A stretch of 64,000 bases of DNA from CBDBIK01 sp965206145 (lineage in GTDB: Bacteria; Pseudomonadota; Alphaproteobacteria; TMED109). The notes beneath the pieces were generated by a model, which saw nothing but the letters and a program-made list of their open reading frames with translations, was not told the DNA's origin and made no database searches. Location: positions 124,001 through 188,000 of the forward strand of contig CBDBIK010000006.1 of NCBI GenBank assembly GCA_965206145.1, written 5' to 3'. The position numbers were made by a program, and so were the translations under genes. Positions 42,065 to 52,979 of this stretch are shown piece by piece; position 1 is the first letter of the stretch, and each line of letters starts with the position of its first letter.

Positions 42065-42529
42065 ATGGTGCGGCTCAGTCGTCTTGCGGATTATGGAGTG
42101 TTGCTTGCGGGGGCGATGTCCCGAGAGCCACGTCAGACATTTTCAACCGCGAGTCTTTCGAAAACCACACACCTTCCTGGCCCGACGGTGAGCAAGGTGT
42201 TGGCAAGTCTTGCCAGAAACGGACTCGTTGAATCACGCAGGGGTGCGCGTGGTGGCTACCGCCTTGCAAGGTCGGCGGAACGAATTTCGATCGGCGAGAT
42301 TATCGCTGCCATCGACGGTCCTGTCGCCCTCACTGTCTGTGTTGATGGTGGTGACAGCTGCGATCTCATGGACATCTGTCCCTCGGTTGCGAACTGGCAG
42401 AGGATCAACGATGCGATCCGCTCCACTCTCGATGGCATTACGCTCGCCGGGATGATGACCGGCGCCGTTCCTTCGTTTGCCGTGGAAGGCGCAATTTCGC
42501 GTGCCCGGCACGGGGAGGTGCACCGATGA
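42065..42529 (+). CDS. Rrf2-family regulator of the SUF operon
   Basis: The 154-residue protein has an N-terminal winged helix (VRLSRLADYGVLLAGAMS, GPTVSKVLASLARNGLV, RGARGGYRLAR) and three cysteines (VCVDGGDSCDLMDICPS) that could bind an Fe-S cluster, as in the SUF system regulators of the Rrf2 family. It would sense cluster status and control sufBCDSUTA. The start at 42065 removes a non-conserved extension. It overlaps sufB by 4 bases (ATGA). Confidence 0.88.
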   Translation: MVRLSRLADYGVLLAGAMSREPRQTFSTASLSKTTHLPGPTVSKVLASLARNGLVESRRGARGGYRLARSAERISIGEIIAAIDGPVALTVCVDGGDSCDLMDICPSVANWQRINDAIRSTLDGITLAGMMTGAVPSFAVEGAISRARHGEVHR

Positions 42530-44000
42530 GTGCCCTTCGCGAAACCGTTGAAACTGTCGAACAAGCAACCGGCGACTACCGCTACGGCTTCGTTACCGAC
42601 ATTGAGACCGAGCGTGCGCCCGATGGTCTCAACGAAGAGATCGTCCGCTTCATCTCGAGCAAGAAAGAGGAACCCGAATGGCTTCTCGAGTGGCGTCTCA
42701 AGGCATTTCGTATGTGGCAGGGGATGGAGGGGGCTGAGCCCACGTGGGCGAATGTCCACTACTCGTCAATCGATTTCCAGGATGCCTGCTATTACGCAGC
42801 ACCCAAGCGCGAAGGCGACGGTCCGGCGAGTCTCGACGAGATCGATCCGGAGATTCTCCGCACCTACGAGAAGCTCGGCATTCCGCTGCGTGAGCAGGAA
42901 GTTCTCGCCGGCGTTGCAGGGGCTGGAAACGTCGCTGTCGATGCCGTCTTCGACAGTGTTTCAGTTGCCACCACCTTCAAAGGTAAGCTGGCCGAGATGG
43001 GGGTCGTTTTCTGTCCGATCTCCGAAGCGGTGCGCGACCATCCCGACCTCGTCCAAAAGTACCTCGGTAGCGTCGTCCCCCAAGGCGATAATTTTTACGC
43101 TGCCCTTAATTCGGCCGTTTTCAGCGATGGATCCTTCGTCTACGTACCGCCCGGCGTGCGCTGTCCCATGGAGCTCAGCACGTACTTCCGCATCAATGCT
43201 GCAGGCACAGGCCAGTTCGAACGCACCCTGATCGTTGCCGACGAGGGAAGTCACGTGTCTTACCTCGAGGGTTGCACTGCCCCGATGCGCGATGAAAACC
43301 AGCTCCATGCCGCTGTCGTCGAACTCGTCGCCTTGGAAGGTGCGGAAATCAAGTACTCCACAGTCCAGAATTGGTATCCCGGCGACGATGAAGGAAAGGG
43401 CGGTATCTACAATTTTGTGACCAAGCGTGGTGCCTGCCGGGGTGCGGATTCCCGCATTTCTTGGACCCAGGTCGAGACCGGATCGGCAATCACCTGGAAG
43501 TATCCCAGCGTCATCCTCCAAGGTGATCGCTCAAGTGGTGAGTTCTACTCCGTTGCCATCTCTAACCGTCGCCAGCAGGCGGACACTGGCACGAAAATGA
43601 TCCACATCGGCCGCGACACGAAGAGCACCATCATCTCCAAGGGAATTTCCGCTGGGCACGGCCAGCAGACCTATCGCGGCCTCGTCCGTGTCCAGCCCAA
43701 GGCCGCCGGTGTCCGCAACTTCACCCAGTGCGATTCGCTTCTCATCGGCAGTACCTGCGGGGGGCACACTGTTCCCTACATTGACGTTCGCAATCCCTCC
43801 GCCGAAGTTGCACACGAGGCGACCACCACGCGGATTAGCGACGACCAGATTTTCTACTGCCGCCAGCGTGGGCTCGACCCCGAAGCGGCAGTGTCGCTCA
43901 TCGTCAACGGTTTCTGTCGCGAAGTGTTGCAGCACCTACCTATGGAGTTTGCCGTCGAGGCTCAGAAGCTCCTCGGCATCAGTCTTGAAGGAGCTGTCGG

Positions 44001-44004
<4 letters not shown>
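42526..44004 (+). CDS. sufB: Fe-S cluster assembly scaffold SufB
   Basis: SufB is the main scaffold subunit of the SufBCD complex on which new Fe-S clusters are built. The 492-residue beta-helix protein has VVPQGDNFYAALNSAVFSDG, YVPPGVRCPMELSTYFRIN, the WYPGDDEGKGGIYNFVTKRG region and the conserved C-terminal ISDDQIFYCRQRGLDPE. It overlaps the regulator gene before it and sufC after it, supporting fixed-ratio production of the complex. Confidence 0.95.
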
Positions 44005-44733
<729 letters not shown>

Positions 44734-44753
<20 letters not shown>

Positions 44754-46140
44754 GAATGCGCACAAGACTTGGGGGCTTCACCAGCGCGAAGCATTTGATA
44801 CCTGCCGCTCCACCCTCCCGGGTGCAGGTTTGCCGTGGCTTGAAGATCTTCGCGAGCGGGCGATCCGTCAATTCGAGGAGGACGGACTTCCCTCTCTGAG
44901 CGTTGAGGAGTGGCGCTCGTCGCCGGTCGGTGCCCTCACTCGGGCTCCCTTTGCACCGGTCAGCGAGACACTGTCTCCGGATGCGGATCTTGCGTCTGGC
45001 GTGCCCCAGATTGATGGCTCTCGCCACCGGCTCGTTTTTGTCGATGGCTGTGCCAGTGCAGATTTGTCCTCACTTGGAGATCTTCCGTCGGGAGTCTCAC
45101 TGCAGGCACTCAGCACCGTCCTTTCCGAGGAACCCGACGGGATCCGTGACCTTGTTGGCGATCCCGCAACCTTTGCTGAACAACGTCTTTCCCGTCGGAC
45201 CGATCGCAGACCTCAGGCACTTGTCGCGCTCAACGCCGCCCTTGCGGCTGACGGTGCCGTTCTTCGCCTCGAGGATGGCGTTCGTTTGGAAACTCCCGTC
45301 GAGATCATTCATATCTCGAGTAATGCTCGTCCATCGCGTGCCCATCATCTGCGTAATCTTGTTTTCCTCGGGGCGGGTGCCTCCGCCGAGGTGATGGAGA
45401 TTCGCGCCAGTGGGAACCGGGAGACTCCAGAGGGGGACGGGGGCGTCTGGATCAACGTCGTGAGCGATCTCACGATCGGGATCGCTGCGGACCTCAAACA
45501 TGTCCGTCTCGATCTTGAGGCTGCCGATACCGTTCTTATGGACGTTGCCCATGCGCGTCTTGCGAAAGATGCGACCCTGTCGGGCTTCGTCCTTGCAGGA
45601 ACAGCGGGTGCTTGTCGCACCGAGACCCGCGCTGTTCTCGGAGGCGAGAATGCCCGGGTTCATGTTGATGGTCTTTGTCTTGCGCAAGCGGCTTGTCATG
45701 TTGATGCGCTCACCCGTATTGATCACGAGGCACCGGGTGGATCAAGTACCCAGACTTGGCGGAGCGTGCTCCGCGATACGGCGCGCGGCGGTTTCCAGGG
45801 ACGCATTCGCGTCCGCCCCGACGCAGGCGGGACAGACGCCCGGATGGAAAACCACAACCTGCTCCTTGATCCCGAAGCCCGCGTCGACAGCAAGCCCGAA
45901 CTCGAAATTCTCACCGATGACGTAGCCTGCAGCCACGCTTCCGCCACCGGCGAGATCAACGCCGAGGCGCTCTTCTATCTTCGCTCCCGGGGTGTTCCGG
46001 AATGGCAGGCCGAGGCTCTCCTGATTGAAGCCTTTGTCGAAGCCGTCGTGACCGGGATTGAAGGCGAGGCGTTACGTGGTCTCGTCTTGCAGACCGTTCG
46101 TGACCGGCTGGATCTCCTGTTGGTAGGGAGGGGCTCGTGA
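44734..46140 (+). CDS. sufD: Fe-S cluster assembly protein SufD
   Basis: SufD is the second beta-helix subunit of SufBCD. The 468-residue protein has the C-terminal core shared with SufB (DARMENHNLLLDPEARVDS, DVACSHASATGEINAEALFY, LRSRGVPEWQAEALLIEAF). The start ATG 44734 has AAAAGGACGG upstream and lies within the end of sufC; a longer frame to 44662 is antisense-like inside sufC. It overlaps sufS by GTGA. Confidence 0.93.
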
Positions 46141-47387
46141 GTGCACCTGCCCTCGTTAGGATGCCCTCCCGCGTCGAGGCGATGCGCCGCGATTTCCCGA
46201 TTCTCACCGAGATGATGAACGGAAAGCCGCTTACCTATCTCGACAGCGCGGCGAGTGCCCAAAAGCCCCGTGCAGTGCTCGATGTGCTTCGCGATTTCTA
46301 CGCTGAGGATTACGCCAACGTTCATCGCGGGGTCTACGATCTGAGTGCCCGCGCTACCCAACGTTACGAGGAAGCTCGGGAGACGGCGAAGGACTTTCTC
46401 GGGGCGGAACACGCCGAGGAGATCGTGTTTCTCCGGGGCGCGACCGAGGCAATCAACCTCGTTGCGGCAGGACTGGGCCGCGGCGGGTACCTCAACTCTG
46501 GCGATGAGGTGGTGCTCACCGTGCTTGAGCACCACTCCAACATCGTCCCCTGGCAGTTGTTGCGCGATTCCACCGGAATCATGATCCGCCCGGCGCTGGC
46601 CGATGCTGACGGCAATCTCGATGAGGAGGCCATCTTTGCGGAGGTGAACGATGCCACTCGCATGATCGCCTTTGCCCATGTCGCCAACGCGACCGGCACT
46701 GTGCTGCCGACCCGCGCGATCGCGCAACGTGCGCGCGAACGTGGAATTCTCACACTTGTTGACGGGTGTCAGGCGGTACCGCACATGCCCGTAGACGTGC
46801 GAGATCTAGGCTGCGACTTCTACACCTTCTCCGGACACAAGCTCTACGGCCCTTCGGGGATCGGCGTGCTTTACGGGAGGCGCGAGCTGTTGCGGAAAAT
46901 GCCGCCGTGGCAAGGTGGTGGGGAAATGATTGAAGAGGTCACGTTCGAGCGTACCACCTACGCCCCGCCCCCCGCCCGTTTCGAGGCGGGCACGCCCAAC
47001 ATTGCCGGTGCCATTGGTCTTGCTGCCGCCATCGACTATCTGCAGGAGATCGGGCTAGAGGCGATCTCCGCGCGTGAGGAGAAGGTGCTGATGCACGGAC
47101 TCCGCCATCTTCGGGAGGTTGACGGTGTCCGTCTGGTGGGCGAGCCAAAGAAACGCGCTGGTGTGATCTCGTTCGTGTGGGAAGGGGTTCATCCCCATGA
47201 CGTGGGCACCGTGCTCGACCAGGAGGGAGTAGCGGTTCGGGTTGGCCACCACTGCGCTCAGCCGGCGATGCGGCATTTCGACGTGGCGGCTACGGTGCGT
47301 GCCTCGGCGGGTGTCTACACCAACGAGGCTGACTTCGATGCTCTTGTCGATGGACTGGGCAGGGTACGGGAGATCTTCGGATCATGA
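46137..47387 (+). CDS. sufS: Cysteine desulfurase SufS
   Basis: SufS removes sulfur from cysteine with PLP and provides it for cluster assembly. The 416-residue protein has LDSAASAQKPRAVLDV, NVHRGVYDLSARAT, the PLP lysine in TFSGHKLYGPSGIG, and the active cysteine in VRVGHHCAQPAM. The start is GTG 46137, overlapping sufD. It passes persulfide to the SufU-like protein encoded next, and may also serve FdhD. Confidence 0.95.
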   Translation: MSAPALVRMPSRVEAMRRDFPILTEMMNGKPLTYLDSAASAQKPRAVLDVLRDFYAEDYANVHRGVYDLSARATQRYEEARETAKDFLGAEHAEEIVFLRGATEAINLVAAGLGRGGYLNSGDEVVLTVLEHHSNIVPWQLLRDSTGIMIRPALADADGNLDEEAIFAEVNDATRMIAFAHVANATGTVLPTRAIAQRARERGILTLVDGCQAVPHMPVDVRDLGCDFYTFSGHKLYGPSGIGVLYGRRELLRKMPPWQGGGEMIEEVTFERTTYAPPPARFEAGTPNIAGAIGLAAAIDYLQEIGLEAISAREEKVLMHGLRHLREVDGVRLVGEPKKRAGVISFVWEGVHPHDVGTVLDQEGVAVRVGHHCAQPAMRHFDVAATVRASAGVYTNEADFDALVDGLGRVREIFGS

Positions 47388-47827
47388 ACGACCTACGCGA
47401 TCTCTACCAGGAGGTGATCATCGACCACAGCCGAAGCCCCCGGAATGCTGGACGGCTAAAGGCTCCTAGCGGTACTGCCAGTGGCCATAACCCACTTTGC
47501 GGTGACCAGATTGCGCTCGACGTGGACGTGCGCGACGAGCAGATCTTCGATGTCCGCTTTGACGCCAAAGGTTGCGCGATTTCAGTCGCGGCGGCATCCC
47601 TGATGTCGGAGATGCTGAAAGGCCGCACCGTTTCCGATGCGCTCGATGTCTTCCGACGTTTCCAGGAGCTCCTCACCAACCAGGAGGCATCCACCGAGGG
47701 ATTGGACAAGCTTGAGGTGCTGTTGGGTGTGCGTGAGTTCCCGATGCGGGTCAAATGCGCCACCCTTCCCTGGCATACGCTCCGCGCTGCCGTCGAGGGC
47801 GGCGCGGACACGATCAAGACGGAATAA
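47384..47827 (+). CDS. sufU: SufU-type iron-sulfur cluster assembly protein
   Basis: The 147-residue IscU-like protein has three conserved cysteines (HNPLCGDQIALD, DAKGCAISVAA and MRVKCATLPWHTL) and an insertion between the second and third typical of SufU. In other bacteria SufU binds zinc and accepts sulfur from SufS. It overlaps sufS by 4 bases. No SufE gene is present in the operon, which agrees with SufU taking the acceptor role. Confidence 0.92.
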   Translation: MNDLRDLYQEVIIDHSRSPRNAGRLKAPSGTASGHNPLCGDQIALDVDVRDEQIFDVRFDAKGCAISVAAASLMSEMLKGRTVSDALDVFRRFQELLTNQEASTEGLDKLEVLLGVREFPMRVKCATLPWHTLRAAVEGGADTIKTE

Positions 47828-47828
47828 G

Positions 47829-48209
47829 ATGATGGATGACATGACAGATGATGCCACGGCCGTTCCGGACCTCGTGCCCGGAGGAACGGGTGCAGACCAA
47901 GAGATCGAGGCAATGCGGCCGCGGATCGTGGCAGCACTCGAGACGGTTTACGATCCTGAAATTCCGGTGAGCATTTGGGAACTCGGGCTTGTGTATGACG
48001 TCGACATCAAGGAAGGCAAGGACATCGACATCACCATGACACTTACTACTCCTAACTGCCCGGAAGCCCAGTACATCCCGGCTAAGGTGGAGGAAGCGGT
48101 GCGCACGGTGAACGGTGTAGGCGAGGTGAAGGTGGAGATCGTTTGGGATCCGCCCTGGAGCCCGGACCGCATGAGCGAGGCCGCCCGGCTCGAACTTGGA
48201 TTCTTTTAG
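47829..48209 (+). CDS. sufT: SufT/MIP18-like DUF59 protein
   Basis: The 126-residue protein has an acidic N-terminal tail and a DUF59 core with VYDPEIPVSIWELGLVYDVD, LTTPNCPEAQYIP and VWDPPWSPDRMSEAAR. SufT proteins support Fe-S maturation under high demand. The start ATG 47829 follows the sufU stop by 1 base; the ATGATG allows initiation 3 bases later. Confidence 0.9.
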   Translation: MMDDMTDDATAVPDLVPGGTGADQEIEAMRPRIVAALETVYDPEIPVSIWELGLVYDVDIKEGKDIDITMTLTTPNCPEAQYIPAKVEEAVRTVNGVGEVKVEIVWDPPWSPDRMSEAARLELGFF

Positions 48210-48218
48210 GAGGTATCG

Positions 48219-48593
48219 ATGATGGAAGCTACAAAATTTCTCACGCTCACTGCTGTTGCTGCCGAAAAGGCACGGGCGATGATCGCGGACCATGGAGCTG
48301 CAACCCAAGGCCTCCGCATCGCCCTTCGCACGGGCGGATGTTCAGGACTTGCCTACGATGTCGCCTACGCCGACGAAGCCCGGGACGGCGACGAGGTGAT
48401 CGAGGACCGCGGAGTGCAGGTGTTCGTTGATCCGGCGGCAGTGATGTTTCTTGTGGGCTCCCGGATCGACTGGGAGGAGGATATTCTGCACTCCCGGTTC
48501 GTTTTCCAGAATCCCAATGAAATCGCTCGATGCGGATGCGGAGAGTCGGTTTCCTTCGGCGATACGGGCGCAGACGCTACGGGCAAAGCTTGA
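48219..48593 (+). CDS. sufA: SufA/ErpA-type iron-sulfur carrier (HesB family)
   Basis: The 124-residue A-type carrier has the three cluster-binding cysteines: RTGGCSGLAYDVAYA and the C-terminal RCGCGESVSF. It accepts clusters from SufBCD and delivers them to target enzymes. A strong ribosome binding site TTAGGAGG (48207-48214) precedes the start and overlaps the sufT stop. It is the last gene of the suf operon. Confidence 0.93.
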   Translation: MMEATKFLTLTAVAAEKARAMIADHGAATQGLRIALRTGGCSGLAYDVAYADEARDGDEVIEDRGVQVFVDPAAVMFLVGSRIDWEEDILHSRFVFQNPNEIARCGCGESVSFGDTGADATGKA

Positions 48594-48649
48594 TCCTCGG
48601 CCACCGACCGAATGTATGATCGTACCCTTCCTTCCAGGAGATGGTGTTG

Positions 48650-49528
48650 GTGCGGATTTCTGAACGCCCTTTTCGTAGCGTCCTCTATATGCCGGGTGCC
48701 AACGCTCGCGCCCTAGAAAAAGCCAAAACCCTTCCAGCCGACGCACTGATCCTCGACCTTGAGGATGCGGTCGCTCCCAGTGCCAAGGAAGAAAGTCGCG
48801 AGCGCGTTCGTGATGCGGTGAAACAAGGTGGCTATGCCCCTCGTTACGTGATGGTGCGGGTGAACGGGTTCGATACCGAATGGGGCGTTGGTGATATCGC
48901 CGAGATTACTCCCGCCGGTCCTGGTGGGATCGTTATTCCCAAAGTCGAATCGGCAAAAATGATCGAAGATGTTCGTGTCCAGGTAGGCAAAGCCGGTGGA
49001 TCCTCCGATATTCTTCTCTGGTGCATGCTTGAAACTCCCCGCGGCATTCTCGAAGTGGCTGAAATTGCGGCAGTTCCAGGGATTGGGGGGCTCATCATGG
49101 GCACTTCCGATCTCACAAAAGACCTCTCGGCTGAACACACCGAGGACCGTTCCCCAATGCTTTATTCGCTTTCGATCTGTCTATTGGCAGCCCGCGCAAA
49201 TGGTCTTGTTGCCCTCGACGGCGTTCACCTCGACCTTGGCGACGACAAGGGGTTCCGTGAGCAGTGCCGTCAAGGCAGGGAGCTCGGTTTCGATGGCAAG
49301 ACGCTCATCCACCCGAAGACTCTCTCGCCCGCCAATGAAATATTTGGCCCCTCCGGGGGAGAGGTGAAGCATGCTCGGCAGATCATTGAGGCTCACGCCG
49401 AGGCGGAAGCGGCAGGCAAGGGCGTGACCTTGCTTGATGGCAAGCTAATCGAGAACCTCCACGTGGAAATTGCGCGCCGCACTGTGGCCAAGGCGGAGGC
49501 CATCGAGGAGCTTGCGGGTGCGGCCTGA
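48650..49528 (+). CDS. HpcH/HpaI aldolase family CoA ester lyase (CitE/malyl-CoA lyase-like)
   Basis: The protein of about 292 residues has the family segments RSVLYMPGANARALEKA, DALILDLEDAVAPSAKEESR, VRVNGFDTEW and GKTLIHPKTLSPANE with conserved Asp/Glu metal ligands. Relatives cleave or hydrolyse malyl-CoA, citramalyl-CoA or similar; the exact substrate is uncertain. AGGAG at 48636-48640 abuts the ATG at 48641, so initiation at GTG 48650 or TTG 48647 is better spaced. It precedes sdhCDAB by about 90 bases, in line with a central-carbon role. Confidence 0.87.
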   Translation: MRISERPFRSVLYMPGANARALEKAKTLPADALILDLEDAVAPSAKEESRERVRDAVKQGGYAPRYVMVRVNGFDTEWGVGDIAEITPAGPGGIVIPKVESAKMIEDVRVQVGKAGGSSDILLWCMLETPRGILEVAEIAAVPGIGGLIMGTSDLTKDLSAEHTEDRSPMLYSLSICLLAARANGLVALDGVHLDLGDDKGFREQCRQGRELGFDGKTLIHPKTLSPANEIFGPSGGEVKHARQIIEAHAEAEAAGKGVTLLDGKLIENLHVEIARRTVAKAEAIEELAGAA

Positions 49529-49619
49529 GTCTCGCCGGTGGCGTTCTCCCAAAACATGTAGATTCCTGTTCGTCTTGCTAGGATGAGTTCGAGGGGTGCC
49601 TGAGAAAGAGGGTCGTTGC

Positions 49620-50006
49620 ATGGTCGAGCGCTCGAATCGCCCGCTGTCTCCCCACTTGAGCATTTACAAACCGGAAATCACTTCCGTCCTGTCGATTCTT
49701 CATCGTTTATCAGGTCTTGCGCTCGCCATTGGCATGGCGGGTCTTGTCTGGGCCCTCGCCGCTGCCGCGTTTGGGCCCGAAGCCTTCGCTTTCGTTGAGG
49801 CCGCTCTCGGTTCGTGGGTTGGCACGATCATCCTGGTGGGTTTCACCGTCGCCCTTTTCTATCACCTTGCGAACGGCATTCGGCATCTCTTCTGGGATGC
49901 TGGAATCGGTTTTGAGCTCTCGTCGGTGAACATGAGCGGGTGGGCCGTCGTGGTGGTCACGATCGTGCTTACTTTGTCCGCATGGGCCTGGGCGCTCCTC
50001 ACGTGA
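49620..50006 (+). CDS. sdhC: Succinate dehydrogenase cytochrome b556 subunit
   Basis: SdhC is a membrane anchor of complex II. The 128-residue protein has the signature RPLSPHLSIYKPEITSVLSI, SILHRLSG, three membrane spans and the haem-binding histidine region FYHLANGIRHLFWD. The start ATG 49620 has AGAGGG 8 bases upstream. Its stop overlaps the sdhD GTG (GTGA). Confidence 0.94.
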   Translation: MVERSNRPLSPHLSIYKPEITSVLSILHRLSGLALAIGMAGLVWALAAAAFGPEAFAFVEAALGSWVGTIILVGFTVALFYHLANGIRHLFWDAGIGFELSSVNMSGWAVVVVTIVLTLSAWAWALLT

Positions 50007-50386
50007 CCTCCCGCACACCACTTGCCCGCGCCCGCGGTCTCGGCTCAGCTCACGAGGGGGCCGCCCATTGGTGGGCGCAACGTTTGACGGCTGTCGCCCT
50101 CGTCCCTCTCAGCCTGTGGTTTGCTGTCCTCGTTGTCCGCCTGGCAGGCTTGGGCCATGCTGGATTCGTTGAGAGCGTCGCGTGCCTCCAGAACGCCGCA
50201 CTTCTTCTTCTCTTCCTCGGTGCGGGCCTTTGGCATGGCTGGCTCGGGGTCCGGGTTGTCGTTGAGGACTATGTGGATTCTGCAGCCCGCAGGACCGTCT
50301 TTCTCGCCATTCTTGCTGGTAGCTTCTGGATTGCCGCCGTGGTTTCGTTCCTTTCGGTGATTCGCATTTTCTCGGGATTTGCATGA
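50003..50386 (+). CDS. sdhD: Succinate dehydrogenase membrane anchor subunit
   Basis: SdhD completes the membrane anchor that binds haem b and ubiquinone. The 127-residue protein has ARGLGSAHEGAAHWWAQRLTA, three spans, and GLWHGWLGVRVVVEDYV with the family histidine and tyrosine. The start is GTG 50003, overlapping sdhC; a longer frame to 49940 is inside sdhC and not supported. Its stop overlaps sdhA. Confidence 0.92.
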   Translation: MTSRTPLARARGLGSAHEGAAHWWAQRLTAVALVPLSLWFAVLVVRLAGLGHAGFVESVACLQNAALLLLFLGAGLWHGWLGVRVVVEDYVDSAARRTVFLAILAGSFWIAAVVSFLSVIRIFSGFA

Positions 50387-52170
50387 TGGCGACCTACGAT
50401 ATCGTCGATCACACCTATGACGTCGTTGTCGTGGGTGCAGGCGGGGGAGGGCTCCGTGCCACGCTGGGGCTTGCCGAGAAGGGCTTCCGTACGGCTTGTA
50501 TTTCCAAAGTGTTCCCGACCCGTAGTCATACGGTTGCCGCCCAGGGCGGTATTAGCGCGGCCTTGGGTAACATGGGTGCCGACGATTGGCGTTGGCACAT
50601 GTACGACACCGTCAAGGGGTCCGACTGGCTGGGCGACCAGGACAGCATCGAATACATGTGCCGTGAGGCTGTGTCGGCCGTGGTTGAGCTGGAGCATTAT
50701 GGCGTTCCGTTTTCGAGAACGCCCGAGGGCACCATCTACCAGCGTCCCTTCGGTGGTATGACCACCGAGTACGGCGAAGGCCCACCGGCCCATCGTACCT
50801 GTGCTGCTGCCGATCGGACGGGACATGCGATTCTCCACACGCTGTACCAACAGTCGCTCCGTAATTCGGCTGAATTCTTCATTGAGTATTTCGTCCTCGA
50901 CCTCCTGATGGATGAGCAGGGTGTGTGTCGGGGAGTGCTCGCCTGGTGCCTTGAGGACGGTACTATTCACCGTTTCCGTGCCCACGTAGTCATTCTCGCC
51001 ACCGGCGGCTACGGGCGGATCTATTTCTCTTGCACCTCTGCGCATATCTGCACGGGCGATGGCAATGCGATGATTCTTCGTGCCGGGCTGCCGCTACAAG
51101 ACATGGAATTCGTGCAATTCCATCCCACGGGTGTCTACGGGGCAGGATGTCTCATTAGCGAAGGCGTGCGCGGGGAAGGCGGCTATCTCACCAATAGCGA
51201 GAATGAACGTTTCATGGAGCGTTACGCCTCGCACGCCAAAGATCTTGCTTCGCGTGACGTGGTGAGCCGCGCGATCACTCTCGAACTCAGGGAAGGCAAG
51301 GGGGTCGGCGAACGCAAAGATCACGTCCATCTCCACATTGAGCACTTGGATGCCGATGTGGTCGCCGAACGTCTTCCGGGCATCGCCGAGCTTGCTCGCA
51401 TTTTCGGTGGCGTTGACGTGACGAAAGAACCGATTCCGGTGCTGCCCACCTGCCACTACAACATGGGAGGCATCCCGGTTCTTCATAACGGCGAGGTGGT
51501 GTCCAAGGACGGCGGTGATGATGCTGTCGCACCTGGGCTGATGGCGGTGGGAGAGGCAGCGTGTGTCTCGGTCCACGGTGCCAATCGGCTGGGTTCCAAT
51601 TCGCTCCTTGATCTTGTCGTCTTCGGGCGTGCCGCAGCCCTGCGGGTGGGAGAAACTCACACCCCCGGGGAGAAGCATCTCTCCCCCCTGGCCGCTGCCG
51701 AAGAGGAAGTGCTTGCCCGCTTTGACCGCCTTCGTCACGCAAACGGTGACACGCCCACTTCCCAGCTCCGGGGGCGCATGCAGCAAATGATGCAGGAGCA
51801 CTGCGCGGTGTTCCGTACCGGAGAAAGTTTGCGGGAGGGTAGCGTCGCCATGGAGGAGATATGGAAGGGCTTTGGCGATGTACGCGTGAGCGATCGTTCA
51901 ATGATCTGGAACACCGATCTCGTGGAGACTCTAGAGCTTGAGAATCTGCTGCAACAGGCGGTGGTGACCATTGGCTCGGCTGAGAACCGGACTGAAAGCC
52001 GCGGAGCACATGCCCGCGAAGATTATCCTGATCGGAACGATGACGACTGGATGGTCCACACGCTCGCGTGGTTCGATGACGGCAAGACCAAGACCGATTC
52101 CCGTCCAGTTCACGCAAAGCCTCTCACGGATGAAATCGATCCCATTCCACCCAAGCCCAGAGTTTATTGA
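50383..52170 (+). CDS. sdhA: Succinate dehydrogenase flavoprotein subunit
   Basis: SdhA oxidises succinate to fumarate with covalently bound FAD. The 595-residue protein has the FAD motif VVVGAGGGGLRATLGLAEKG, the flavin-linked histidine in RSHTVAAQGGI, the active-site RGEGGYLTNSENERFMERY and HGANRLGSNSLLDLVVFG. It overlaps sdhD by 4 bases and is followed by sdhB after 14 bases. Confidence 0.96.
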   Translation: MMATYDIVDHTYDVVVVGAGGGGLRATLGLAEKGFRTACISKVFPTRSHTVAAQGGISAALGNMGADDWRWHMYDTVKGSDWLGDQDSIEYMCREAVSAVVELEHYGVPFSRTPEGTIYQRPFGGMTTEYGEGPPAHRTCAAADRTGHAILHTLYQQSLRNSAEFFIEYFVLDLLMDEQGVCRGVLAWCLEDGTIHRFRAHVVILATGGYGRIYFSCTSAHICTGDGNAMILRAGLPLQDMEFVQFHPTGVYGAGCLISEGVRGEGGYLTNSENERFMERYASHAKDLASRDVVSRAITLELREGKGVGERKDHVHLHIEHLDADVVAERLPGIAELARIFGGVDVTKEPIPVLPTCHYNMGGIPVLHNGEVVSKDGGDDAVAPGLMAVGEAACVSVHGANRLGSNSLLDLVVFGRAAALRVGETHTPGEKHLSPLAAAEEEVLARFDRLRHANGDTPTSQLRGRMQQMMQEHCAVFRTGESLREGSVAMEEIWKGFGDVRVSDRSMIWNTDLVETLELENLLQQAVVTIGSAENRTESRGAHAREDYPDRNDDDWMVHTLAWFDDGKTKTDSRPVHAKPLTDEIDPIPPKPRVY

Positions 52171-52184
52171 GAACGGAGAAGAAG

Positions 52185-52961
52185 ATGGCTGAGTTCATGC
52201 TTCCCAAGGGCTCCCGAATGACGGAGGGGAACCACTTTGAGGCTCCGAAAAGTGCTTCCAACGTGCGCCGGTTCCGAATCTACCGGTACGATCCCGATAG
52301 CGACGCACCACCGCGGATTGACACGTACGACGTGGATCAAGGCTCGTGCGGACCGATGGTTCTCGATGCCTTAATCAAAATCAAGGACGAGATCGATTCC
52401 ACACTCACCTTCCGTCGCTCCTGCCGCGAGGGCGTGTGTGGCTCGTGCTCGATGAACATCGATGGAACCAACACGCTTGCCTGCACGAGTTTTACCGAGG
52501 ACGTGCGTGGCGAAGTCCGGATTCTGCCGCTTCCGCACATGCCGGTCGTGAAGGATCTCGTGCCCGACCTCACTGATGCCTATGCGCAATACGCCTCAAT
52601 CGAACCGTGGCTCAAATCCGACACCCCACCGCCGGCACGCGAACGCCTCCAAACCGAGGAGGAACGTCGGGAACTCGACGGCCTCTACGAGTGTATTCTC
52701 TGTTTCTGCTGCTCGACGAGCTGTCCGAGCTACTGGTGGAACGGTGATCGTTATCTCGGCCCAGCAACGTTGCTGCAGGCGGCACGCTGGCTCAAGGATA
52801 CCCGCGACGAACGCACCGGCGAACGGCTTGATGCCCTCGAGGATCCGTTCCGTCTGTATCGCTGCCACACGATCATGAATTGCAGCAAGACCTGCCCGAA
52901 GGGGCTCAACCCGGCCCGCGCCATCAGCGATATCAAACGCCAGATCGCACGCCGCCGCTAA
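52185..52961 (+). CDS. sdhB: Succinate dehydrogenase iron-sulfur subunit
   Basis: SdhB carries electrons from FAD to ubiquinone through three clusters. The 258-residue protein has the [2Fe-2S] ligands CREGVCGSC and the later Cys in NTLAC, the [4Fe-4S] ligands CILCFCCSTSCPS, and the [3Fe-4S] ligands CHTIMNCSKTCPKGLNP. The start ATG 52185 has GGAGAAGAAG directly upstream; an upstream ATG at 52167 overlaps the end of sdhA and is less likely. The order sdhCDAB is standard. Confidence 0.95.
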   Translation: MAEFMLPKGSRMTEGNHFEAPKSASNVRRFRIYRYDPDSDAPPRIDTYDVDQGSCGPMVLDALIKIKDEIDSTLTFRRSCREGVCGSCSMNIDGTNTLACTSFTEDVRGEVRILPLPHMPVVKDLVPDLTDAYAQYASIEPWLKSDTPPPARERLQTEEERRELDGLYECILCFCCSTSCPSYWWNGDRYLGPATLLQAARWLKDTRDERTGERLDALEDPFRLYRCHTIMNCSKTCPKGLNPARAISDIKRQIARRR

Positions 52962-52979
52962 GCGCGGTCTCTCCCTCTC